Assembly (NCBI GenBank): GCA_003952965.2
Contig: CM025855.1
Location: forward strand, 31,775,590-31,839,589
Direction of reading: 5' to 3'
DNA length: 64,000 nucleotides
Source of the DNA: Morella rubra
Taxonomy: Eukaryota; Streptophyta; Magnoliopsida; Fagales; Myricaceae
In this document: positions 1 to 10,859 of the stretch, piece by piece
Layout: every line of letters begins with the position of its first letter
Position numbering within the stretch: position 1 is the stretch's first letter
Position numbers and translations under genes: made by a program
The notes under the pieces: generated by a model
Database searches by the model: none
The model's input: only the letters and a program-made list of their open reading frames with translations
Told to the model about the DNA's origin: nothing

Positions 1-445
1 AAGCAAGAAAGGACTGAACTCGTATCTCTGGGTCTATGAAGGAACTTGCTCCCAGTGTATATCCGCTGGGGAAAACTGGAACTTGAATTTGCTGGGTATG
101 CTAGCTCAGAAAAGGCTCGTGATGGCATGTCACGATTGAACCCGAGTGACCCGTGTGCATGTTTCGTGACACTGTCTCCTTGAGTTCATAAACCCTTGAA
201 TGACATAACATGCCACATCAGTAACAGAGACACGTGCACATACTACCAACAAAACATGACAAGAATAACTCTGAAACCATCTTGAACTTTGAGATAGAAA
301 TTAATCAACACAAACTATACTTTCACAGTCGAAATAGATATAACGCCCTAGATAATATAGAAAGTCATTGAAAATTTCACTATCCATGTCTTCAGCTGTA
401 TACAAATTCAGGTGTGTTGGACATTTTTTATTTCCAAATTTAGGA
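1..445. other. 3' flank of the partial gene at 446-643
   Basis: No open frame or RNA gene is recognised here. It lies downstream of the stop codon of the minus-strand exon at 446-643, so part of it is probably that gene's 3' untranslated region. Confidence 0.4.
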
Positions 446-643
446 CTATTGGACATTCTCCACTTTTAAGTTCTCAATTATTTCAATACATTTTCTTAAC
501 AATGACTTTGCCTCCTCATTCTTCTCCAACACAAGCTGATGAAGGAGTTCATCCTTAAACCCAACGTCAGTCCATTGCATCGCTGGAAGGTCTCTGATCA
601 GGTTAGCGATTTCCAAAAGGCACTCTGAAGCAGAGACGTGAAC
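446..643 (-). CDS. C-terminal exon of an unidentified protein (partial)
   Basis: Read on the minus strand, an AG acceptor (644-645) precedes an open stretch of exactly 66 codons in phase 0, ending in TAG at 446-448. The 65 encoded residues are mostly helical and charged. They include ECLLEIANLIRDLPAMQW and end in ENLKVENVQ. The length, the acceptor and the non-random amino-acid use suggest a genuine last exon. I could not find the upstream exons, which should lie to the right between about 700 and the assembly gap at 1400 or beyond. I do not recognise the family and propose no function. Confidence 0.45.
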   Translation of the reverse strand, partial: VHVSASECLLEIANLIRDLPAMQWTDVGFKDELLHQLVLEKNEEAKSLLRKCIEIIENLKVENVQ

Positions 644-2339
644 CTAAATTTGGGGACATGTGAATTAGAAATTGCATAAACAAGTTATTAGCGTTGGAAG
701 CAAAATGCACAAGTCACAGATCCATTGAACATGACAGTCAAAACAGCAAATCTGTTCCGAGAGGTATATGCTGGACAACAATTGTATCAATTGGATAAAA
801 GGGGCAAATGTATCCCAACTTCAGAAATAAATCTTCCTTCCATATGAACAACATCAATAAAGCTTTATTATACAAAGGTGTGTATCATAGGTTTGAGAAA
901 TCTTGGTAAATCTGGATATTTAACCATTATATGACTTGTGCAAAAACCGACCAATGAAGATCTGCATTAGAAAATGTGTTTGAAGGTAAAAGCAATGACA
1001 TTGTCCTCAGATAAGAATCCTGAATGTGTGTTATTAATGGAACACTTTGAGGTTTTAAATGAAAGAAACTCAAATTAACATTAGAACAAGAATATGCTGT
1101 CACATTTGTATCTGTTATTTCTCTTTCTGAGAAACTATTTTCCCTGCGTCATTAGGATTGGTTCTCTAAGGTTACTGATGTCTTACTTAAAAACCATGTA
1201 AGAGACAGGGTGCGCCTGAAGATTCTGTTAGTCCAGTCAAGGTTTTACCCAAATAAACTGCGCTTACAAGTTACAACGAAATATAATGTACACTGACAAG
1301 CCAAACAAGGAAATGGATGGCATACCTGGGCAATCTTTACTGTGCGTATGCATAAAATTATCTCAGGTGACAACAAGCGAAACAACTGAAGATAAGAATN
1401 NNNNNNNNNNNNNNNNNNNNNNNNNNNNNNNNNNNNNNNNNNNNNNNNNNNNNNNNNNNNNNNNNNNNNNNNNNNNNNNNNNNNNNNNNNNNNNNNNNNN
1501 AATCAGGTCGGATTTGTCTCTCGCACAGATTTGATGAACGCTTGAATAGGTATTCTCCCTAATTGGTTGTTCTGGGCAAAGACTGCTTAACTTTAGTGAT
1601 CAGTGACTTGGTTTACCAGCCGTTATATTTTTATGACACAGTGACATTCTTGTTAATTCCGCGAGTTATCTTGTATAATTTTCGCTAGATATTTATCATT
1701 TTACTTTTACGTCTGCTCTCTTATTTATCACGATTTCGCTTTTCTCCTTTTTTGTTCCATTTGTATATTATTCAGTATGCTTGGTTGGTATGCTTTTGTA
1801 GCACAGTTTTCTCTGGACCTTCAAGTTGTTTTAGAGTATTTTTTCAGAAACTGTTTTGCTGAAATTTATTTTTATCTATAATAATAGTCTTTTTCCTTGT
1901 AGATGTAATATCAAATTTATATATATAGTAGATTTAACTAGAATTAATGCTGAAATGAGAAATTTAATTCTCGTTATAGGTATCTCTTCTAAGAGATTAA
2001 AGTCGCTCTCAACTGTCAATCATTTGTGGCTTACGTTGTGCTTATGACAGGTTAAATATAGTCTATGGAGAGACAGTTTTTTCGCTCACTCTGTTCTCTT
2101 TCGGAATGCATGTAAGTTAATTAATCTTTTATGAACTAATATTTGACTAAATAGTAGACTGCATCATGTTTTGTTGTTTGTCATAACTTAAGTAGAAGGG
2201 AATTTTATGATACTCGAAACTTACTTAATGTTTTATTTTGTGCCATATCATTTCAGTATTAATCTAGAATTGTAATATGACTTTATATTGGGATTGAAAT
2301 AAAGATTTTAATCGCTTGAAAGGTTAAGTTGGTTATAAA
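644..2339. other. No gene recognised; interrupted by an assembly gap
   Basis: 644-1399 is ordinary mid-AT sequence and is probably intron of the partial gene to the left. 1501-2339 becomes steadily more T-rich towards the satellite block. Short open frames at 1286-1534 and 1856-2047 look like chance, and the first runs through the N block. Confidence 0.5.
1400..1500. other. Assembly gap (101 N)
   Basis: A run of 101 N. The true gap length is unknown. It stands about 0.9 kb before the AT-rich tandem repeat, which is a plausible cause of the break. Upstream exons of the gene at 446-643, or the missing 5' exons of the LRR gene at 8078, could lie inside it. Confidence 0.95.
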
Positions 2340-5300
2340 CTCATGAATTTATTGTATAGTTGATCACACACACTGGATTTTTCTAATTATTTTTTGAGTC
2401 TTATAAACTTTTCATTACTTCTTAATTTGGCATCGATTTATAATGCAACAATTATTGATATAGTAGGTTTTTTGAATAATTATTTAAGACTTTAAATTAA
2501 TTATCTATTGTACTAATAATACCGTAATTAAAGATTCCATTTTCCGCATCATAGTTCTAATTAAGTAACATTGGAGTGTATTAAGTTTTAGCGAAGTTAA
2601 TTGGGGATATATTATTTTATTTTTATTTTAGTCTAGTAAGTCTTAATTGGACCTATTTTGGCTGAATTTACGCACAATATAATGATGCTGTCTAAATTTT
2701 TGACAAAAATTAATTTACAAAAAGAATTTTTAATTTTATATCTTTTGTATCTAATAAACTGCTATATCACCTTTTTTTTTTATTTCTTTTTCAATATATT
2801 ATGATGTCAAATTTTAGACTATTAAAAATAAGTTCTATATTTTCCTTTTTGGTTTGTACTATAACTCCTTAATTATTCCATTTCCACATTTTCTTCAATA
2901 ATAGGATGTCTAAGTTTTAAGCAAAATTCATTTGGGGTATTTTGTTTTATTTAATAATTTTTGGTCTAAATGTTCCATTGTTATCACTTATATGTCTTAA
3001 TTTACCATTATATATATAGTGTATCTAATAATTATCGAAGCAAATTAATTTACTGGATTTTCAAATTGTATTTTGGTCTATAACTCTTCATTATAAGTTT
3101 AATCTCTTTGCTTCATTTTTTTTTTATATTATGGTATCCGTAGTTTATTTAACTTAATTAAAATTGGAGTATATTTCAATTTATACTTTGGCATAGATTT
3201 TAAGTTACATTTTGCTCCATATCTAGGCCAATAATCTAGTTTCCCCATTTTCATTGATTTTAATGGTAGTTAATTTTTGAACAAATTAATTTATATGATT
3301 TTTAATTTATCTTTTGGTCTTTAACTCTTACGTTATTCTATTTGCAAGAATGTTCTACTATTCTTCGAAACACTTCGATATTTAATTTTGAACGTAATTT
3401 GTTTGTGACATTATTTCATTTTAATACTTATTTGACACATACCTTCATTACCATATATGTAATTCGTTTAAACACATTTAGTCTTTCATTTGATTTATAT
3501 TAGTAGATTATATTATACTTAAAATATTAAGGTACCATGATAATTAAATATCACAAAATATTATTATACTCAGGATTTTTTTCATTAATTTAATCATTGC
3601 GTCTATAATCTTTATTCATTTATTCATAATTTCCCTTCAATATTTCTGCAACATTATGATATCTTTTTTTTGAATTAATTAATTTGGATTATTTTTAATT
3701 TATCAATTGTGCTATAAAAATCCTTAAATAATAAATACATTTTAACTTTTCAATTTCTTCAGTAGTTGGGAATCTAAGTTTTAAAGCTAAGATAAATTTG
3801 GGTATTTTTTAGAATTTATAGTTATGAGTCACATAAGTCTCCATTAGACGATTTGGATATACCAATAATAAATACAAGTGTAATACTTAATTTTCGACAA
3901 TAATTTACAAAGGATTTCTAATTATCTATATAGGTCCATAATTTTAATCTAACACATTATAACTCTTTTTCACTTCATGCGTATTATATGAGGTTAATTT
4001 ATACTAATTTTTTGAATTAATTAATTTATACTATTTTTAATTTATCTTTTGTACTATAACTCCTTAATTATTTCATTTCCCTCAATTTCTTCGATAATTG
4101 GGTATCTAAGTTTTAAGAAGGACAGATAAATTGAATTGGGCCTAATTATTTTATTTAAATTTTTGGTCTATATGTCTTCCATTGACCAATTTCGCTCATT
4201 TACCGAAATAATATGGTATCAAATTTTTGAAAAAATTAATTATCCCAGAATTCTAATTATTGTATCTTTTGGATCACTGTAAACTCTTAAAACTGTTATT
4301 CTATAAATTTGCAGTCATGGGATTTCATTCAACAATCTACAAATATTAATATTTAATTTGATAGTTATATTAAGTTTGGACTATTTTTTCAATATTTATC
4401 TATTTTGTAACTATAACTCTACCATTAAGTCTATTCTTGTTTCATTTAAAAGTTTCCATTGGATCTATTTGTTCAATTTACCATAATATTGTGGGTACCT
4501 TATGTGAACAAATTAATCTTAACAGGGATTTATATTCTAAATACTCTCATTTTAGTCTAATAATTTTTCATTATTCTATTGCTATCAATTTGTCTACAAA
4601 CATATGATATCTAGGTGTTTTGAAAATTAAATGATAGTTTGGACTATTTTTAATTTATCTATTATACTCTAACTCTTTACTTAATCTATTTTCCTCAATT
4701 TCTATAATATTAAGATGTGTAATTTTTAAACAAATTAGTTTGGTGTTAATTTCTTATTTATTATTTTGCCTATAAAGTCTTCTCACATTGAAATATTTTG
4801 GTATCATTATACCATAATAATAAAGGTACCTTATTTATTGAACAATTTTTTCAGGATTTAATTTATATGTTTTGTGATAAGCAAGAATATCTATTACTTT
4901 AGACTACTATTCGCTAATGTTTATGTCTTCAACATTTAATGATTAATCGAATTTTTTGAAAACTTGTATTAGTTTTAGGACTGGATTTTATTACGTTATC
5001 TATATTGTATGACAATGTAAACTCCTCCATTAAGGAGATATGCATCGTTGATCTTTTCTGATGAAGTGTATCAATAGAAGTAAATTAATTATTCTGATAT
5101 AATTTTGGTGCAATTATTTTAATGTACATTTTGATTACTAATAAGACTTCCCTCAATAAGATGCTAATTTATCTTATTCAACTATTATGGTATACTATTG
5201 TTAAACTAATTTTGTATAGTTAGGAATACTTTTTTATATATAAATATATATTTTTGTTTTTTAATATGGTACAGTGTTGACCGCATTTAAATCTAGATAT

Positions 5301-7250
5301 TATGTCATTTAAAATAATTTCAAAATATCTTTAAAGGATCTAATTTAGTTTGATTAATCACAATATTTAAATTTAGTGGATTCTGATTCATTTTCTTTTG
5401 TTCTAATACCATTAAATTAATCACACTGAATATTTTATTTTTTGTACAGATAATTAAGGTACTTAAATTAATTATAAACTATTTAAATTTTACAATTTAT
5501 TATATAGAATTTATTTTTTTGTCTATAACTCTTCGATTAATCTACTTGCTTCATTTTCTTCTCTATTTATATGGTAAGGATCTAGTTATTTTGTCTAGTA
5601 ACTCTCCATATTAATGATTTATTTATTATATCTCATCCAATATTAGGACGTTAAGCATATTTTTAAACTCTTAATGTAATTATGGACTATTAATGGTATT
5701 ATATAAATTTTGGATCTAATAACTCTTACCATTCATCTATTTGCCCTTATTCATTTTCTTCATACTAAGTAAAGTAAATCTTTAAAAAATTATTTGACTC
5801 AAAAGTTTTCTATTTACTATTTTGGTTTATACTAGCTTCATAATCTATTTTTCTTTCAACATTGATGAAGCAAAAGACTGTTTATGCTTGTAGACTTTTA
5901 CTTCTAGTTAATTATAAACTATTTAATTATTTAACAATAATTATGATGGTTTAAACTAATTTTTCGTTATTTAATATTATATATGGTACTACAACTCCAT
6001 ATACTCTATATAATCTATATTTGCTTACATTTATTTCAATCAATATTAGAAATGTATTTATATTTTTAAAAAAATATTATAATTTTAGGATACGGATATA
6101 TTTAAATTTGTGTATATATGTCTATAATAATTACTCATAATTATGACTCTAAGTTAATATTACTATTTTGCTTGATTCTTCTTTCAATTTATAAGAAATG
6201 TAATATGGGACGATTTTATTTCTCTTTTTTGTTACTAGACTTACTTTGCACACATTAGTCCTATATTTCCTCAATTTTCTTTAATAATTAAGAGTATCAT
6301 ATGTATATTAAGCTAGATTAATTATGGGCTTTTTATATTTATATATCGTCTATAATTATATTCCATTATAAATATTTGGGTTACGATTTTCCATAAATAT
6401 CAAGGTATTAATTTGAATACAAATTAATATTACAGAGATTATTCAAAATTATATCTTTTGGTCTATAACTTTCCTTAATCTATTGTGAGCTTCATTTTCA
6501 TCAATATTATGATGTTTAATTTTTGAACTAATTAATTTAAACTATTATATTATTAATATATACCTTTTCCCTACTAATCTCCCTCAATTATATCTTACTT
6601 TCCTAAATTATACTCACAAGCATTAAGGATCTAATTTGTATTATGCTAATTGTTAAGCAATTTTTATTTATATTTATGAGATCTAATATATAAAGTCTTC
6701 AATTAATAACTATTTGAGATTATTTTACAGTAAATTATTAAAGGTGGTAATAATTTTATTGAAGGCAAATTTGAACAGAGGATTTTCTAATTTAATTCTT
6801 TTGGTCTATATCTCCATGTAATCGATTATTGCATCATTTTCTTTAATATTTAAGGGATATCTATTTTTGAACTAATTTAATTTTGGAAATATTTATTCAA
6901 TAACTTGTCTTGTTAACTGCTAATTTCTCCTCCACTAATCTATTATGCATGTATGAATAATATTAAGAGTATAAATTTATTAATGTATGTTTAATATGGT
7001 GGTCGTTTTTAAAATGTACATTTTAGGTCTATAGCATCCATTTAATCTTATTTTCCTCATTTTCCATTTATATATTTAGGTATCATAAATTTTAAAATAA
7101 TTAATAATATGGTCATATTTTTAATTTATAAGTATTGTCTATAAAGGGTCTACCAGAAATATTAAATCATATATTTATAGGGTATAAATATATTACAATA
7201 AATTAATTCAATAAGTTAGGGCTATAATTACCTCTTCGGGGTATAAATGA
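2340..7250. repeat. Degenerate AT-rich tandem repeat, units of about 113 bp
   Basis: The phrase GGTCTATAACTC or close variants recurs near 2851, 3075, 3316, 4051, 5518, 6450 and 6800, with spacings that fit multiples of about 110-120 bp. Between occurrences the same phrases return in order: a TTCATTTTCTTCAATATTATG-like segment, a TCTAATTTTTGAACAAATTAATTTA-like segment cut short here, then TTTTTAATTTATCTTTTGG. Three flavours of unit can be told apart by their middle parts and seem to cycle, giving a possible higher-order period near 340 bp. Divergence between units is high, so this looks like an old satellite. Edges are approximate. No coding potential was seen. Confidence 0.7.
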
Positions 7251-8035
7251 AGATATTAAATAATATGTGGGATTTGAAGGGAAAAAAATAAATAAATAAA
7301 ATAAATATTAAAAATTAAGGAGATTAAAAAAAAAATATATATATAAAAAAATAAATATAATAAAATTTATAAAATAAATATAAAAATGAAATAAAATATG
7401 AAAAACATATATTTTAAAAAAATATCCTAAAAAGAAGATTTTCAATAAGATCAATGAAAAAATATGAAATTGATTATGATGAAAGAAAAAAAAATAAATA
7501 TAATTTATAGAAATTGATTAAAAAGTGATGAGAAATAATATTTTAATAAATATTATAATAATAAAAAAAAATAAAATATATTATAAATATCAATATAATA
7601 ATTAATATATAATATAAAGAAATAATATAAATGAAAAGAACGGTTAAGAATAAAAACATAAATAATATAAAATGTAATATATAGTACAATAAATAAATAA
7701 ATTAAAGAAATTATAAAAAATATAGATTAATAATATAATAAAAAAATAATAAAGAATATTTATAAGTAAAATAATTATAAATATAATAAAAAACTATATA
7801 TATTGATATAAAGTATTAAAAATAAATAGAAGTATAGGATAATAATTTATTTAAAAAATTAAAAATATAAAGATATAAAAATATTAAAACAATGAGAATA
7901 AAGAAAATAGTAAGTTAAAATTAATATTATAAAAAAATATAATAATAATATTAGATTTATTAATAATAAAATTATATAAAAGAAATAAGAAAACATAAGA
8001 AATAAGACAAAAAAATAGAAATACGTATAATTAAA
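7251..8035. repeat. C-depleted A-rich low-complexity block
   Basis: The plus strand here is almost wholly A and T with some G and very few C, made of AATAAATA and TATAAA-like runs. The strand bias is opposite to the T-rich satellite on its left. It ends abruptly at the first visible exon of the LRR gene, so it may be expanded intron or a decayed satellite edge. No gene is visible. Confidence 0.7.
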
Positions 8036-8077
8036 TAGATTAGTCTATAGAGTTTAAGTGGGTTATTATATCTGCAG

Positions 8078-9338
8078 TGACCTCGGAAATGCAAAGCTGT
8101 CAGGCAGTCTGGTTCCCGAGTTGGGGAAGCTCGAGCGTCTTCAGTATATGTAAGTACTTCTGTTATTTTATTCAATGAAAATATGTATATAGTTCTGGCC
8201 AAAGCAAAATATTTACATGCAAGTTGCTGGAAAACAGAGAAAAACCATTTTCAAGGATAATGTTTGCGAAGGTTCTCTTGGCAACATCAATGAATAAAAA
8301 CCAAACAAGAAAAAATTGTGCAGACAGAATTTTGTATTTGGCAAGACTGGTGTTAACTGTTAACTAACGGTGCATACAAACAAAAATTATCCAATGTAGA
8401 AGAGACCTGCGAGATCTGCCATAACTACAAGTTTGTTTGCCAGTACATCTGCGGAAAAAGCATTCAACAGAGTCACCTACCCTACCAAAAAGCCAGTCTC
8501 ATCACCCACTGCATCAGGGTAGAAGATTTGGTGTTAGATTCAGCATTGAATAGAACATGGGGTGGTTAGAATGTGTTCAATGTTGTGCAGGGAATTGTAT
8601 ATGAACAACTTGGTGGGTTCCATACCAGCGGAACTTGGAGGATTGAAGAGCCTTGTCAGCTTGGATTTTTATCACAATAACCTCACTGGGTCCATCCCTG
8701 CCTCCCTCTCCAAGCTCGCCAATCTCAAATTCCTGTAAGCAGTTTTCTGCAGTCTCTAATTAAGAATTACGTTTGGCCCATTATTGTGGGACCGGGTGGG
8801 AGATTGATTGTTCTTTAATGTACATTAAAGGATGAACCAGGACATCTTTTACTAAGCGGTTCACGTAATTTCCATGCAGGCGATTGAACAGCAATAACCT
8901 GACTGGAAGAATACCGAGGGAACTTACCAAACTGGGAAACCTCAAGATCCTGTAAGTTGCCTGTCGAAAATAGCTCTGAATTCTGATACCCTGCTCTCTT
9001 CGTCTACTGTTGCTTTTCCCTAACCCACTAAGTTAATACGAATTGTGCAGTGACGTTTCACACAACGATTTGTGTGGTACGTTTCCAACCTCGGGCTCGT
9101 TTGCTAAGTTCTCTGAGGAAAGGTGATTGATCAATCCCTAGATTTGTGCCTTATTTTGGATACAGAGCTACTGCTATAAGTCTCTTTATTTTATTCAAGA
9201 GTTTTGAGGCTTTTACTTTTTCTTGATGAAAGGGTTTTGGGTGGTTATTTGTTTGGATGCAGTTTCATGAATAATCCAAGACTTGAAGGACCAGAACTGA
9301 TGGGATTTGTGAGATACGATGTAGGCGGAAGCTGCTAA
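8078..9338 (+). CDS. Short secreted LRR protein, LRR1/SERK-like family, 5' exons missing
   Basis: Five exons: 8078-8149, 8591-8734, 8880-8951, 9051-9122 and 9263-9338, each bounded by AG and GT and joining in one frame to 144 residues plus TAA. Each 72-base exon encodes one 24-residue LRR, and the second encodes two. The repeats read [52 protein letters not shown] and [17 protein letters not shown], followed by a [17 protein letters not shown] cap and [10 protein letters not shown] near the C-terminus. That ending is typical of the kinase-less SERK ectodomain-like proteins such as Arabidopsis At5g21090 and rice LRR1, which are small cell-surface proteins linked to defence signalling. The usual signal peptide and cysteine-paired N-terminal cap (about 70 residues) are absent, because the preceding sequence is low-complexity AT DNA. 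The gene is either 5' truncated or has those exons beyond the repeat or gap. Confidence 0.85.
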
Positions 9339-10859
9339 TGATGTACCAAGAGGCAACAAATGTTATTGCCAATTCCTTTTGTCTCATGTCTCTTTATATC
9401 GAAGAGCCTTATGTAATGTTTCATTAATCTGATCGTTACTAGAACACCCAAAAAGCTTCCTTCTATTCAGTATAGTGATCTGAAATCTCCTTCTACTTCC
9501 AAGTCCAACCACCCATTTTGGCCTTTTGATGATGATGTAAATCTCCAGATGGTTTCTGCTCCTTTCCTCGAGCTTTAGAGGTGGTTCAGTTTGGGGATGT
9601 TTTTTGTACTCAATATATACTTATATAGGAATAAAGCTTGGAAGATTTTGTATAATCTTATTATTAACCAAGTAAATCAATCAACCAAATTAACAACCAC
9701 ACTTCCTAAGGTCTAAGCCCGTAAGAATCTGCAGACAAAAGTTCCGAAAGTATTATGAAGAGTCAAATTTAATCTGATCAACATTATAAATATTAAGGGG
9801 ATGAACATTTAAAGCTTGGAAGTGATAAATAAGTGTCAATGGCATGTAATACCCCCCCCCCCCCCCCGGAATTTGAAACCCATTGTGCTGGAGACGAGAT
9901 TCTTAAATATACACATCGATAAAATACCCCTTTCAAATTCTATTTTTGCAAAGAAATCATAGCTGAATCCTATCAGACAAAAGTCTGGGGAGAAGAAAAA
10001 ATCCATCTGACATTAGTTTCTGGTGACACTTCAACTTTCTTTGATACCAACTTAGTAGCATTAGCGCTAATAACACAAGAACTAAGAAGGGAGCAGATAG
10101 AAATTTTGTGCGCAATCAAACCAAACCTTAACACTTGTCCTGATTTATCCAACCCCGAGTTTTCGAAACACTCAACTCTTCACATAAAGCAGGATCAGTT
10201 TTAGTCCACAAAAGACCAACATCCTGGATTCAAGTTGGGGAAAACATGTCAGCTGATGCTCTTTGAGACAAATCAATTAGAAAAAATTGCTCCAACTTGA
10301 AAGTACGGCACAAGATAGAGCCAACATGGACTCTATGCGGAAAAAAGAAAAGAAAAGAGAAACTATTATTTATTGCTTGGAAAATAATACAAATTCCTCC
10401 AAAATGAGGGGAACAATGACGTCTATTCAATTAATCTATGCCATGTGCCCATCAAGACAAATTTGGCGATATAGCAGATGAAAGAACTGAAGAAAAAGTA
10501 CGGGTCAAAAACAAAATTTACAGATATGTAGCTGTACACAACGCTGAGAAACAATCTCATTTGCACGCCTTTGGATTTGAAAACAAAATTGGCAACGAGG
10601 AGATACAGTCTGCACCTGGGTTCAGATTTATCAACAGTTAGAAACAGAAGAATACGTGGCACATCAACACCAGGAGTAGCAAGTATTAAATGCACACCAA
10701 TAGTCGTCAACACAAGAATGCAGTGTTAAAACAGGCCACCTTGTAGAAGACATGCATTGCACAACACAACTTCAGATTATAAATAGCCTCTAGCCTATTA
10801 GACAAAGGACGAAAGCATGAGCTCCAAAATACCTCTAACTTGAATGGCGTGAGTGACAT
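9339..10859. other. Intergenic, between convergent LRR and BAR-family genes
   Basis: 3' flank of the LRR gene on the left (an AATAAA-like signal at about 9631) and probable 3' untranslated region of the minus-strand gene on the right. It contains a homopolymer of C. Short overlapping open frames at 10230-10713 on both strands show no family resemblance and are taken as chance. Confidence 0.6.
9852..9867. repeat. Poly-C tract
   Basis: Sixteen consecutive C on the plus strand, unusual in this AT-rich setting. Its length is likely to be unreliable in the assembly. Confidence 0.9.
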
